DNA of 64,000 nt from Tistrella mobilis (GTDB taxonomy: Bacteria > Pseudomonadota > Alphaproteobacteria > Tistrellales > Tistrellaceae): assembly GCF_041468085.1 (NCBI RefSeq), contig NZ_CP121017.1, positions 776,001 through 840,000 of the forward strand, given 5' to 3'. The position numbers and the translations under genes were made by a program. The first letter of the stretch is position 1. Every line of letters begins with the position of its first letter. Shown here in pieces: positions 9,611 to 18,589 of this stretch. The notes under the pieces are model-generated. The model was given only the letters and a program-made list of their open reading frames with translations, was not told the origin of the DNA and did not search any database.

Positions 9611-10381
9611 TCAACCGGCGAAGGCGATCACGACCCGCCGGTTCTGGCGCCCCTTCTTTTCGATCTTCACCACCTCTACCGCACCGATCTCGCCGGTGCG
9701 GGCGACATGGGTGCCGCCGCAGGGCTGAAGATCGACATGGGGGGCGTCGGCGCCGGCGGTTCCCGCGCCGATCCGGACCAGCCGCACCCGGCCGGCGCCG
9801 CGCGGCGGCTGGACCGACATGGTCTTGACCAGATGCGGCGCGGCATCCAGCTCGGCATCGGTGATCCAGTCGGTCTCGACCGCGTGATCGGCCCGGATCA
9901 GGGCGTTCAGCGCTTCGGTGATCGCCTGCTTGTCGAGATTGGCCTCGGGCCAGTCGAAATCGAGCCGGGCGCGATCGGCGCCGACCTGGCCGCCGGTGAC
10001 CGGTGCGACCACGATCGCCGAGAGCAGATGCAGGCAGGTATGCAGCCGCATATGCGCGTGGCGACGATCCCAGTCGATCCGGGCGGTGACATCCGTGCCG
10101 ATGGCGGGCGGCGCCTCGGCCCCGGCGGCGTCCAGGCGATGGACGATCGCGTCGGGCCCCCCGTCCATCCCGGATGTCTGGCCCTTCACCGCTTCGGTCA
10201 CCGTCCAGACACGGCCGGCCTCGTCGGTCAGCCGGCCCGTGTCGCCCGGCTGGCCGCCGCCGGTCGGGTAGAAGACGCTCCGGTCCAGGATCACCCCACC
10301 GTCTTCGGTGACGGCCACCACGCGGGCGGTGCAGCTTCGGGCGTAGGGATCGTTACGGAAGACAGGATCGGTGGCAGGCAT
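9611..10381 (-). CDS. Alanyl-tRNA editing protein, AlaX type
   Basis: Trans-editing hydrolase that removes mischarged serine or glycine from tRNA(Ala), 256 residues. It starts with an AlaRS-like beta-barrel (VILDRSVFYPTGGGQPGD) followed by the editing core with the metal-binding pair in LHTCLH and a second pair CGGTH near the C-terminus (PCGGTHVARTGEIG). This is the classic zinc site HxxxH plus CxxxH. The start at 10381 is preferred to the GTG at 10387 because GGAG lies 7 nt upstream of the ATG. Its stop abuts the convergent oxygenase gene. The gene upstream on the same strand is a cysteine synthase. Confidence 0.9.
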   Translation of the reverse strand: MPATDPVFRNDPYARSCTARVVAVTEDGGVILDRSVFYPTGGGQPGDTGRLTDEAGRVWTVTEAVKGQTSGMDGGPDAIVHRLDAAGAEAPPAIGTDVTARIDWDRRHAHMRLHTCLHLLSAIVVAPVTGGQVGADRARLDFDWPEANLDKQAITEALNALIRADHAVETDWITDAELDAAPHLVKTMSVQPPRGAGRVRLVRIGAGTAGADAPHVDLQPCGGTHVARTGEIGAVEVVKIEKKGRQNRRVVIAFAG

Positions 10382-10432
10382 GGACACGCTCCGGTTTCAA
10401 ACGGGGGAAACCGGAGCTTGCCGCGAGACGGC

Positions 10433-11437
10433 TCAGCGGTCCAGCCAGGAGGGAACCGGCAGGTTCTTCGACCGCAGGAACTCGGCGTTGAACAGTTTGC
10501 TGGTATAGCGCTGGCCGCTGTCGCAGAGGATGGTCACGATGGTGTGGCCAGGGCCCAGCGCCTCGGCCATCTTCACCGCCGCGCCGACATTGATCGCCGA
10601 GGAACCGCCGAGCAGCAGCCCTTCTTCCGAGATCAGGTCGTAGAGCATGGGCAGGCTTTCCTCGTCGGTCACCTGCACGGCGCCGTCGAAGCTGACACCG
10701 TCCAGATTGGCGGTGACCCGGCCCTGGCCGATGCCCTCGCTGATCGAGCTGCCCGATGATTTCAGTTCGCCGGTGGTGACCCAGGAATAGAGCGCCGAAC
10801 CCATCGGGTCGCCCAGCCAGCACTGGATGTCGGGGTTGCGCGCCTTCAGCGCCATGGTGATGCCGGCAAGCGTGCCGCCGGTGCCGACCGCGCAGACGAA
10901 GCCGTCGATCCGGCCGCCGGTCTGCTCCCAGATCTCGGGACCCGTGGTCTCGAAATGGGCGCGGCGGTTGGCGACGTTGTCGAACTGATTGGCCCAGACC
11001 GCGCCGCCCGGCTCGCTCTCGGCCAGTTCGTTCGCCAGCCGCTCCGACACGCGGACATAATTGTTCGGGTCCTTGTAGGGGACGGCCGGCACCTGGACCA
11101 GATCGGCGCCCAGCATGCGCAGGGTCTGCTTCTTCTCTTCCGACTGGGTCTCGGGGATCACGATGGTCGATTTGCAGCCGATCGAATTGCCGACCAGCGC
11201 CAGACCGATGCCGGTATTGCCGGCGGTGCCCTCGACGATCCGGCCGCCCGGGCGAAGGGCGCCACGCTCCAGCGCATCGCGCACGATGTAGAGCGCCGCG
11301 CGATCCTTGACCGACCCGCCGGGGTTCATGAACTCCGCCTTGCCGAGGATGGTGCAGCCGGTGCGCTCCGACGCCTGGCGCAGCTTGATCAGCGGCGTGT
11401 TGCCGATCGCATCGGCGAAGCCGTTCATGATGGTCAT
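10433..11437 (-). CDS. cysK: Cysteine synthase (O-acetylserine sulfhydrylase), PLP-dependent
   Basis: Fold-type II PLP enzyme of 334 residues that makes cysteine from O-acetylserine and sulfide. PLP Lys44 sits in NPGGSVKDRAA. The asparagine loop EGTAGNTGIG and the phosphate-binding GTGGT loop (AVGTGGTLAG) are present, and the substrate loop is GLLLGGSSAIN. The long frame that starts at 11509 is rejected because MTIMNGFADAIGNTPL at 11437 matches family N-termini. Length and the VANRRAHFETTGPEIWEQ segment match the cysteine synthase A group common in Alphaproteobacteria. It lies 52 nt upstream of the AlaX gene and may be cotranscribed with it. Confidence 0.9.
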   Translation of the reverse strand: MTIMNGFADAIGNTPLIKLRQASERTGCTILGKAEFMNPGGSVKDRAALYIVRDALERGALRPGGRIVEGTAGNTGIGLALVGNSIGCKSTIVIPETQSEEKKQTLRMLGADLVQVPAVPYKDPNNYVRVSERLANELAESEPGGAVWANQFDNVANRRAHFETTGPEIWEQTGGRIDGFVCAVGTGGTLAGITMALKARNPDIQCWLGDPMGSALYSWVTTGELKSSGSSISEGIGQGRVTANLDGVSFDGAVQVTDEESLPMLYDLISEEGLLLGGSSAINVGAAVKMAEALGPGHTIVTILCDSGQRYTSKLFNAEFLRSKNLPVPSWLDR

Positions 11438-11581
11438 CTGAGGGGGTCCCGTTGGTTCTGCATCGCGGCTCATTCTGCGGCACGACGCCGGAAAATTTTT
11501 CTGTCGCATCCTACCAATGGCGATCGATGTGGATCAAGCCGGGGTGCCCGGCAATTCGTCATGGCAGGAGTGTTGTTTCGG

Positions 11582-11620
11582 AATATAAGAACGCCCCGCC
11601 CTTGGGGAAAGGGCGGGGCG
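11582..11620 (-). terminator. Rho-independent terminator of the NAGGN operon
   Basis: A 13-bp perfect inverted repeat (11590-11602 with 11608-11620, core CGCCCCGCCC/GGGCGGGGCG) with a 5-nt loop is followed on the minus strand by TTCTTATATT. It begins 24 nt after the M42 hydrolase stop codon. Confidence 0.88.
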
Positions 11621-11643
11621 TCAGGATCCGGGGACCCGGCCGG

Positions 11644-12867
11644 TTATTTGTCGGGGGCCGCCGACTCCTTTGCCGGCGCAGCGGTACCGAGGCGTTCTGC
11701 GGTTTCCTCTTCGTCCCAGTCGGGCGGGACCGGGAAGCCGCTGAGAGGGCCGAGCGGCCGGGCATCGCGCTTGAAGGTCGGCTCGCTCAACATGTAGAGC
11801 GCTTCGAGCTTCGCCAGATCATCGAGTGCCGAGCGGTGGATGCGTTCATAGCCATGGGAGGCGTCGATGCCGAAGCAGACCAGTGCCGTGCGCAGATCAT
11901 TGCCGGCCTCGATGGCAGAGGCACTGTCGGAGCGGTAGTGGCGGAAGACGTCGCGCTGATGCGAAATGCCGTTATCGGCGCAGAGCGCCAGCAGCTTGCG
12001 GGTCAGGTGGAAGTCGAAGGGACCGGCACTGTCCATCATCGCCACGGTGACGCCGGTCTCGCGGCTGGCCTGGCCGGGCGCCGTCGTGCCGTTGTCGATG
12101 GTCACCATCTCGGCGATTTCGCCGTGCAGGATCGACGAGGCACCTGAGCCGACCTCTTCCGAGATGGTGAACAGCAGATAGGTGTCCACCGGCGGCTTCA
12201 CGCCGGACCGCTGCACGGCCTCGGCGGCGGCGAGCAGGGTGGCGACACCCGCCTTGTCGTCCAGATAGCGGCTGTTGATGAAGTCGTTGGGGCCGATTTC
12301 CGGGTTCGGGTCGACGGCGATGATGTCGCCCACCCGGATGCCGAGGGCTTCCAGGTCGCGTTCATTATCCGCCAGCGCATCGACGCGCAGTTCGACATAG
12401 TCCCAGCCGACCGGCAGCTTGTCGATCTCGCCGCCGAAGGTGTGGCCCGATGCCTTGAGCGGCAGGATGGTCCCGCGATGGCGGCCGTCATCGGTGAAGA
12501 TGGTGCAGCGCGCGCCTTCCGAGAACCGCGCCGACCAGTGGCCGATCGGCACGACCGACAGCCGGCCATTGGGCTGCAGGCGCTTCACGATGGCGCCCAG
12601 CGTGTCCAGATGAGCGACCAGCGCCCGGGCCGGATGGCGTTCGCGGCCGCGCAGCACGGCGCGGATGGCGCCGCGGCGGGTGAGGTCGAATTCGATGCCC
12701 AGCCGTTCCAGCTCCTGGCCGACCATATGAACGATGCCGTCGGTATAGCCTGAGGGGCTGGGCGTGTTCAGCAGGGCAAGCAGGGTGTCGAGCAGGTAAT
12801 CGCGATCGATGCGGATGCCGGCCTCGGGGCCCTGGCCCCCCTGGTCGCGTCGGGTCGCGTCGTTCAT
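11644..12867 (-). CDS. NAGGN-cluster peptidase M42 family hydrolase
   Basis: Zinc-dependent hydrolase of 407 residues, third gene of the N-acetylglutaminylglutamine amide (NAGGN) trio. M42/M20-type metal ligands are visible as ALVAHLDTLG (His-x-Asp), SRYLDDKAGVA (bridging Asp), and SEEVGSG (catalytic and ligand glutamates), with later ligands in the DSAGPFD and DASHGYER segments. The family is recognised by its constant neighbours (the osmoprotectant M42 hydrolase). Its role is presumed to be turnover or processing of the dipeptide osmolyte and is not proven. The start at 12867 overlaps the stop of the synthetase gene by 4 nt. A strong terminator follows. Confidence 0.88.
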   Translation of the reverse strand: MNDATRRDQGGQGPEAGIRIDRDYLLDTLLALLNTPSPSGYTDGIVHMVGQELERLGIEFDLTRRGAIRAVLRGRERHPARALVAHLDTLGAIVKRLQPNGRLSVVPIGHWSARFSEGARCTIFTDDGRHRGTILPLKASGHTFGGEIDKLPVGWDYVELRVDALADNERDLEALGIRVGDIIAVDPNPEIGPNDFINSRYLDDKAGVATLLAAAEAVQRSGVKPPVDTYLLFTISEEVGSGASSILHGEIAEMVTIDNGTTAPGQASRETGVTVAMMDSAGPFDFHLTRKLLALCADNGISHQRDVFRHYRSDSASAIEAGNDLRTALVCFGIDASHGYERIHRSALDDLAKLEALYMLSEPTFKRDARPLGPLSGFPVPPDWDEEETAERLGTAAPAKESAAPDK

Positions 12868-14723
12868 GCCGTCTCCTCGGTCTGGGCCGGCGTGCCGCGC
12901 CGGCGGGTGGCCGTCTGTGGGAACAGGAAGTCGATGAAACGTTCGGCGGTCGGCTGCGGCTCGTGATTGGCAAGGCCTGCACGCTCGTTCGCCTCGATGA
13001 TCCAATAGGCAGGCTGATCCGCGGCCGGGACCATGAAGTCCAGCCCGACCACCGGGATGTCGAGCGCCCGGGCGGCGCGGATGGCCGCTTCGGCCAGCGC
13101 CGGATGCAGTTCGGCGGTGACGTCGTGAATGGTGCCGCCGGTGTGCAGATTGGCGGTCTTGCGCACCCGGATCACGGTGCCCGCCGGCGGCACGTCGTCC
13201 ATGGTCCAGCCGGCCTCGGCGACGGCGCGTTCGGTTTCGGCATCCATCGGGATCCGGCTCTCGCCGCCGGTTGCGGCGGCACGGCGGCGGGATCGGGCCT
13301 CGATGAGGGCGCGGACGCTGTCGGTGCCGTTGGCGGTGATCTCGGCGGGCTTGCGGATCGCCGCGGCCACGACCTCGCCGTCGATGACGATGATTCTCAG
13401 ATCCTCCCCCTCGACGAAGGTCTCGACCACGCCGGCCATCCCCTGTTCGGAGAGGGCGCGGCAGGCGCGGGCCAGGGTGTCGGCATCGCGGATATCCACC
13501 TGCACGCCGCGGCCCTGCTCGCCGTCGACCGGCTTCACCACCACCCGGCCATGGGCGGCGAGGAAGGTTTCCGCCCGGGCGAGATCGGATGCGGTGACCT
13601 GTTCGGGCACGGACAGCCCTGCCTCGGCCAGCACGTCGCGGGTGACCCGTTTGTCCTGGCAGCGGCTCATGGCGATGGCGCTGGTCAGTTCGGTCAGGCT
13701 TTCACGACAGGTGATCGAGCGGCCGCCGGAGGTGAGGGTGAAATAGCCCCGGGCGGCGTCCAGCACCTCGACCGCGATGCCGCGGCGCCGGGCCTCGTCG
13801 ACCAGGATCCGGGCATAGGGGTTCAGCGCGTCCGAAGGCGAGGGACCGATGAACAGTTTCTCGTTGATCGGGTTCTTGCGCTTCACGCAGAACACCGGCA
13901 CCCGCTGGAAGCCCAGCTTCTCGTAAAGCGCGATCGCCTCGGCATTGTCGTGCATGACCGAGAGATCCATATAGGCGCGGCCGCGGGCGAGAAAATGTCC
14001 CGCCAGATGGAGGGTGAGCGCCGAGCCCACCCCCGGCAGAGAGGCCTGCGGATCCACCGCCAGCGCCCAGAGGCTGGCACCGCCTTCGGGGTCGCCGAAG
14101 GCTTGAACGTGATCGACCCCCATCACCGTGCCGATGATCGCCCCCGACGCGGTCTCGACCGCCACCAGCTGGGTGACGGTGCGCGAGCGGCGGAAGGCGA
14201 GTGCCATGTCTTCGGGCACCGGCACCATGCGCCGGGCGGCGTAGATCCGGTTGACCTCGGCGACCTCGTCGGCCGTGCGCACCCGGCGGATGGTGAAGCC
14301 GCGGCGTCGCGGCGGGGCCGGGCGATAGCGATCCATCCACAGCCGGTAGGTGTGCGACGGGTCGAGGAACAGCTCTTGCGGAGCAAGCGACAGCAGCACA
14401 TGCGGCTCGGCCAGATAGAGCGCCACATCGCGCTTGCCTTCCTCTTCCATGCGGATGGCATCGGCAAGATGGTGGTTGTCGTCGAAGGTCTGGCCGAAGA
14501 TCAGCCGGCCCCACCCCATGTCGACCGTCGATTCCTGACGGCTGAACGGGTTGCCATGGGCCTGGCGACCGACCAGCGAGGGGCCGGATCGTCGATCCAG
14601 ACGGGTGTCCCGCGCAGGGCGGGTATCGCGGTTCTGGCGGCGCGTCATGTCGACCGGAGCCTTTCTGGTCATCTCGGAGCGGCGGGGGAGGCCGGGGGCA
14701 ATATGTGCGGGTGCATCGGCCAT
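12864..14723 (-). CDS. ngg: N-acetylglutaminylglutamine synthetase (GNAT-ATP-grasp fusion)
   Basis: Bifunctional enzyme of 619 residues that makes the osmolyte precursor N-acetylglutaminylglutamine. Residues about 70-290 are a GNAT acetyltransferase (GWGRLIFGQTF family start, acetyl-CoA region SLPGVGSALTLHLAG, and NAEAIALYEKLGF). Residues about 300-600 are an ATP-grasp ligase (VVVKPVDGEQGRGV, VETFVEGEDLRIIVID, IEANERAGL). This pairing is the signature of Ngg, known from Sinorhizobium and Pseudomonas under osmotic stress. The first ~68 residues are basic and low-complexity; in-frame ATGs at 14672 and 14648 are alternative starts. The gene lies 7 nt after asnO and overlaps the M42 gene by 4 nt. 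Confidence 0.92.
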   Translation of the reverse strand: MADAPAHIAPGLPRRSEMTRKAPVDMTRRQNRDTRPARDTRLDRRSGPSLVGRQAHGNPFSRQESTVDMGWGRLIFGQTFDDNHHLADAIRMEEEGKRDVALYLAEPHVLLSLAPQELFLDPSHTYRLWMDRYRPAPPRRRGFTIRRVRTADEVAEVNRIYAARRMVPVPEDMALAFRRSRTVTQLVAVETASGAIIGTVMGVDHVQAFGDPEGGASLWALAVDPQASLPGVGSALTLHLAGHFLARGRAYMDLSVMHDNAEAIALYEKLGFQRVPVFCVKRKNPINEKLFIGPSPSDALNPYARILVDEARRRGIAVEVLDAARGYFTLTSGGRSITCRESLTELTSAIAMSRCQDKRVTRDVLAEAGLSVPEQVTASDLARAETFLAAHGRVVVKPVDGEQGRGVQVDIRDADTLARACRALSEQGMAGVVETFVEGEDLRIIVIDGEVVAAAIRKPAEITANGTDSVRALIEARSRRRAAATGGESRIPMDAETERAVAEAGWTMDDVPPAGTVIRVRKTANLHTGGTIHDVTAELHPALAEAAIRAARALDIPVVGLDFMVPAADQPAYWIIEANERAGLANHEPQPTAERFIDFLFPQTATRRRGTPAQTEETA

Positions 14724-14730
14724 GGCGGGA

Positions 14731-16542
14731 TCACCCGCGGATGCCGTGGGTGTCGAGCCAGAGTTCGAGCAGGGCCAGCTGCCAGAGCTTGGAGCCCCTG
14801 AGCGGGGTGATATGCGCCTTGGGATCGGCCAGCAGCCGGTCGACCGCCGCCTGGTCGAACAGGCCGCGCGACCGGGCGCCCTCGCTGCCCAGGCTGGCGC
14901 GGACCATCTCCAGATAGGGGCCTTCCAGATGCTTCAGCGCCGGCACCGGGAAATAGCCCTTGGGCCGGTCGATCACCGCATGGGGGATCACGGCGCGGGC
15001 GGCTTCGGCCAGCACGTATTTGCCCTGGGCCAGATGGCGGCCGTCGGGGGTGGTCTTCACCTTCATCTCGGCCGGCACGCGGGCCGCCAGTTCGACCAGT
15101 TCATGGTCGAGGAAGGGCACGCGCGCCTCCAGCCCCCAGCTCATGGTCATGTTGTCGACCCGCTTCACCGGGTCGTCGACCAGCATGATGTTGCTGTCGA
15201 TGCGCAGCGCCTTGTCGATCGGGCGCGTGGCGCCGGGCTGTGCGAAATGCTCGGCCACGAAACGGCGGGCATGATCCTCGTCGACCCGGTGTTCGGGCCG
15301 CACCAGCCCCAGATATTCGTCATGGGGGCGGTCGCAGAAGTGGCGGGCATAGGTCTCGACCGCGGCCTCGTCACCGGCGGCCAGCATCGGCGGATACCAG
15401 TGATAGCCGCCGAAGACCTCGTCGGCGCCCTGGCCCGACTGCACCACCTTCAGATCGCGCGAGACCGCCTCTGACAGCAGGTAGAAGCCGACCGCGTCAT
15501 GGCTGACCATCGGCTCGCTCATCGCCGCCACGCAATCGGGCAGGGCTTCGAGCGTTTCCGAGGCGGAGACCCGGATCTGATGGTGATCGGTGCCGAAATG
15601 CGCGGCCACGACATCCGACCAGCGGAATTCGTCGCCCTCTTCGCCGCCGGCGGCGTCGAAGCCGATCGAATAGGTCTTGAGATCCGTCTGCCCGGCCTCG
15701 GCGATCAGCCCGGTGATCAGGCTGCTGTCCAGCCCGCCGGAGAGCAGCACGCCCACCGGCACGTCGGCGACCAGACGGCGCCGGACGGCGGTACGCAGGC
15801 TGTCCAGCACCTTCGCCTGCCAGTCCTGGAAGGACAGGTCGCGTTCATCGGCGCGCGGGCCGTAATCGGGCGCCCAATAGACCTCGTCGCGGGCGGTGCC
15901 GTCGGGCTCGATGATCCGGCGGGTGGCCGGCGGCAGCTTGCGGATGCCCTTCAGGATGGTCATCGGCGCCGGAACCACGGCGTGGAACTGGAGATAGAAC
16001 TGCAGGGCCACCGGGTCGATACTGGTATCGACACCGCCGCCGGCGAGCAGGGCGGGCAGGGTACTGGCGAAGCGCAGCGTGCGGCCACGGTTCTCGATAT
16101 AGAGCGGCTTGATGCCCAGGCGGTCGCGGGCCATCAGCACCCGGCCGGTATCGCGCTCCCACAGCACGAAGGCGAACATGCCGGCCAGCCGGTCGACGAC
16201 CTTCGGGCCCCAGGCGCGATAGCCCTTCAGGATGACCTCGGTATCGCCGGTGGAGAAGAAGGCGAAACCCATCGCCTCCAGCTCGGCGCGCAGTTCCCGG
16301 TAATTGTAGATGGCGCCGTTATAGACCAGGCCGAGGCCCAGCCCGGCATCGATCATCGGCTGCTGGGCCTGTTCGCTGAGGTCGAAGATCTTGAGCCGGC
16401 GATGGCCGACCGCAATCCGCCCCTGGGCGTGGATCCCGGACGCATCCGGGCCACGCCTGTCCATCGCGGCGGTCATGCGTGCCACGGCTCCGACATCCGC
16501 CGTCGTGCCGTCGAACCTGATCTCGCCGCTGAAGCCGCACAT
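14731..16542 (-). CDS. asnO: N-acetylglutaminylglutamine amidotransferase (asparagine synthase family)
   Basis: Class II glutamine-dependent amidotransferase of 603 residues that converts N-acetylglutaminylglutamine to its amide (NAGGN), an osmoprotectant. The start at 16542 gives MCGFSGEI with the N-terminal nucleophile Cys2. The N-terminal glutaminase covers about residues 1-200 (VYNGAIYNY, STGDTEVIL). The C-terminal ATP-pyrophosphatase domain has the PP-loop LSGGLDSSLITGL, and GADEVFGGYHWYP matches the asparagine synthase substrate region. It is the first gene of the operon asnO-ngg-M42. A longer upstream frame is rejected because Cys2 must become N-terminal after methionine removal. Expression is expected to be osmoregulated, but no operator was recognised. 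Confidence 0.92.
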   Translation of the reverse strand: MCGFSGEIRFDGTTADVGAVARMTAAMDRRGPDASGIHAQGRIAVGHRRLKIFDLSEQAQQPMIDAGLGLGLVYNGAIYNYRELRAELEAMGFAFFSTGDTEVILKGYRAWGPKVVDRLAGMFAFVLWERDTGRVLMARDRLGIKPLYIENRGRTLRFASTLPALLAGGGVDTSIDPVALQFYLQFHAVVPAPMTILKGIRKLPPATRRIIEPDGTARDEVYWAPDYGPRADERDLSFQDWQAKVLDSLRTAVRRRLVADVPVGVLLSGGLDSSLITGLIAEAGQTDLKTYSIGFDAAGGEEGDEFRWSDVVAAHFGTDHHQIRVSASETLEALPDCVAAMSEPMVSHDAVGFYLLSEAVSRDLKVVQSGQGADEVFGGYHWYPPMLAAGDEAAVETYARHFCDRPHDEYLGLVRPEHRVDEDHARRFVAEHFAQPGATRPIDKALRIDSNIMLVDDPVKRVDNMTMSWGLEARVPFLDHELVELAARVPAEMKVKTTPDGRHLAQGKYVLAEAARAVIPHAVIDRPKGYFPVPALKHLEGPYLEMVRASLGSEGARSRGLFDQAAVDRLLADPKAHITPLRGSKLWQLALLELWLDTHGIRG

Positions 16543-17019
16543 GTCTGTCTCCATCCTCCTGTGATCCGAAGACGCGGACGGACCGGTTCCCGCGGGGGGC
16601 GGGACCGTTGCCGGTGGTCGGGGACGGGAGAGGAAGACGGGGCGCACCGGTGCGCGAGAATGTGAGCCGGGCCATAGCGGGCCCCGCACGTTCGGTCCGG
16701 CGACAAGGCGTCTGCCAGGGTCCCGACGTGTAGCAACGCGGCCACTGCCAAAACATCCGGCAATGGTCCGACGGTCCAAAGCGTCAAAGAGCTTCGGGCG
16801 AGCTGATCAAAGACGATCACTGCCCGATCCCGCAGAGACTAGCGGAAGATCATGGCAGGTTCACGTGTCATGGGCGTGACATGTTCAGGATCAGATGAGC
16901 CGGAAGAGGGATCAAATGATCGCGGAAGATTGTCGTGCCGCCGATTGTCCTTGAGCGGTTCGTCCGAAAACGTGTCCCAGACTTGGGGCTTCGGCTGGGA
17001 ATGTCAACCTTCAGGAACG
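16543..17019. other. Intergenic region upstream of the NAGGN operon
   Basis: About 480 nt between asnO (leftward) and the ahpD terminator. It should contain the asnO promoter and leader. I see no clear -35/-10 pair, riboswitch or small RNA. Open frames through it are extensions of neighbouring frames without family matches. Confidence 0.5.
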
Positions 17020-17064
17020 AAAAAACCCCCGCCCGCCGGTGCGGTGGCACCGGCGGGCGGGGGG
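17015..17064 (-). terminator. Rho-independent terminator downstream of ahpD
   Basis: A 17-bp perfect stem (17026-17042 with 17047-17063) with a GGTG loop is followed on the minus strand by TTTTTTCGTT. It lies 30 nt after the ahpD stop and ends leftward transcription of ahpD. Confidence 0.92.
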
Positions 17065-17092
17065 CTGAAACCGGGGGATGCGGCGGCAGAGA

Positions 17093-17626
17093 TCAGCCGG
17101 CCAGAGCCTCTTCGGCGTCGAAGGTGGCGGCCACGGCATGGATCACCGAAGCGATGCGGATCGCGTCCTGCACGCCGTCGCGGCTGATGCCCTTGTCACG
17201 GACGACCTTCTCGTGGCTGTCCATGCACATGCCGCAGCCATTGATCGCCGACACCGCCAGCGACCACAGCTCGAAATCGGCATGGTCGACGCCGGGCTTG
17301 CCGATCACGGTCATGCGCAGCTTCGCCGGCATGGAGGCGTATTCCTTGTCCGACACCAGATGGGTGTAGCGGTAATAGATGTTGTTCATGCCCATGATCG
17401 CCGCCGCAGCCCGGGCGGCCTTCTGTGCCTCGGGGCTGAGCTGGGCGTCGGCATCGGCCGCAATCGCCTTGATCACGGTCGCATTGCGGGCGGCGAGCGC
17501 CGAGGCGAGGGCGGTGCCCCAGAGCTGCTGGGCGGTCAGGTTCTCCGACTGCAGCACGTTGCCGAGGTTGAGCTTCAGATCCTTGGCATAATCCGGAAGC
17601 GCGCCGCGCAGCTGCTCGATCGACAT
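17093..17626 (-). CDS. ahpD: Alkyl hydroperoxidase AhpD (carboxymuconolactone decarboxylase family)
   Basis: Cytoplasmic hydroperoxidase of 177 residues. The active site is CGMCMDSHE, with Cys131, Cys134 and His138 matching the CxxCxxxH core of AhpD. In the known system AhpD reduces AhpC through a lipoyl carrier such as SucB. The start at 17626 ([11 protein letters not shown]) follows GGAG a few nucleotides upstream; the longer frame is not family-like. The peroxiredoxin gene ahpC lies 267 nt upstream on the same strand, with a GC-rich hairpin between them, so ahpD is either cotranscribed at reduced level or has its own promoter. Confidence 0.93.
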   Translation of the reverse strand: MSIEQLRGALPDYAKDLKLNLGNVLQSENLTAQQLWGTALASALAARNATVIKAIAADADAQLSPEAQKAARAAAAIMGMNNIYYRYTHLVSDKEYASMPAKLRMTVIGKPGVDHADFELWSLAVSAINGCGMCMDSHEKVVRDKGISRDGVQDAIRIASVIHAVAATFDAEEALAG

Positions 17627-17850
17627 CTCGACTCTCCTGGGGATTTCTGATGTTTGCGGAGCCGCGGGGCTGGCGCGCGCGGCTCGTGGCGGCCAATGGA
17701 AGACTGCGGAGCCAGATATCTTCATCGCGATCAGATTGCACGCGATCTATGCGCATGCGCAATACCGCCGGGCTCGACGCTGCCGTCCGGGTGACGATAA
17801 GGTGGGAGGGCGGAGGGGGCAGGCTGAAAAATCGTCGGATCGTCGGGACG

Positions 17851-17880
17851 GCGGACGGTGCGGAACCCCGCACCGTCCGC
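17851..17880 (-). repeat. Hairpin between ahpC and ahpD
   Basis: A 13-bp perfect inverted repeat (GCGGACGGTGCGG at 17851-17863, its complement at 17868-17880) with an AACC loop starts 13 nt after the ahpC stop on the minus strand. There is no T-tract directly after it, so it may be an attenuator or an mRNA-stabilising hairpin rather than a full terminator. Confidence 0.6.
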
Positions 17881-17893
17881 CGGTTCCGTCGGA

Positions 17894-18433
17894 TCAGGCC
17901 ACCTTGAGGGTGTCCTCGCCCTTCTGCCAGTTGCAGGGGCAGAGCTCATCGGTCTGGAGCGCGTCGAGGATGCGGATGATCTCCTGCGGGTTACGACCCA
18001 CGTCGAGATCATTCACCGACACGTGACGGATGATGTTGTCCGGATCGACGATGAAGGTGGCGCGGAGAGCCACGCCCTCTTCCTTGTGAAGAATGCCGAG
18101 AGCGTTGCACAGCGCATGGCTGACGTCGGCGAGCATCGGGAAGGGCAGGTCGTTCAGCTCTTCCTTGTGGACGCGCCAGGCATGGTGCACGAACTCGCTG
18201 TCGGTGCTGCCGCCGAGGACGACGGCGTCACGATCTTCGAACTCGCCGTTCAGCTTGCCGAAGGCCGCAATCTCGGTCGGGCAGATGAAGGTGAAGTCCT
18301 TCGGCCAGAAGAAGTAGACCTTCCACTTGCCCCCATAGGTGTTCTCGTCGATCTCCGTGAAGGCGCTCTTCAGGTCGGTCGACACGGTGGCCTTGACCTT
18401 GAACGACGGGAACTTATCACCGATGGTCAGCAT
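17894..18433 (-). CDS. ahpC: Alkyl hydroperoxide reductase C (2-Cys peroxiredoxin)
   Basis: Typical 2-Cys peroxiredoxin of 179 residues that reduces hydrogen peroxide, organic peroxides and peroxynitrite. The peroxidatic Cys51 sits in DFTFICPTE. The C-terminal resolving region is ELCPCNWQKG, with cysteines at 165 and 167, the AhpC/AhpE-like pattern of AhpD-linked enzymes (as in mycobacteria) rather than the AhpF-linked enterobacterial form; no ahpF is nearby. The start at 18433 gives MLTIGDKFPSFKV. Two Irr/PerR-box-like palindromes lie 92-177 nt upstream. Confidence 0.95.
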   Translation of the reverse strand: MLTIGDKFPSFKVKATVSTDLKSAFTEIDENTYGGKWKVYFFWPKDFTFICPTEIAAFGKLNGEFEDRDAVVLGGSTDSEFVHHAWRVHKEELNDLPFPMLADVSHALCNALGILHKEEGVALRATFIVDPDNIIRHVSVNDLDVGRNPQEIIRILDALQTDELCPCNWQKGEDTLKVA

Positions 18434-18524
18434 GGATCCTGCCTCTCGTTTCTGGAGGATGCCCCCGGACATCCGGCCTGGGGGCGGCAACTCTGGGTCT
18501 TGATCGCCGGAACCGTCCGGTTCG

Positions 18525-18542
18525 TTTTAGAACGGTTCCAAT
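18525..18542. promoter_or_regulatory. Irr/PerR-like operator, proximal imperfect copy
   Basis: TTTTAGAA, then CGG, then TTCCAAT: the same half-site as the distal copy with one mismatch in the right arm (TTCCAA for TTCTAA). It lies about 92 nt upstream of ahpC. The pattern TTTAGAA-N3-TTCTAAA is the published Irr-box type of Alphaproteobacteria (Fur superfamily). Binding is inferred. Confidence 0.55.
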
Positions 18543-18589
18543 CGATGTCGACCCGGGTATATCAGTCGGTGCGGGGCAGCGCAAGAGCC

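Noticed and set aside
17851..17880. Full rho-independent terminator between ahpC and ahpD
   Set aside because: The stem is strong but no T-tract follows directly on the minus strand, so it is reported only as a hairpin.
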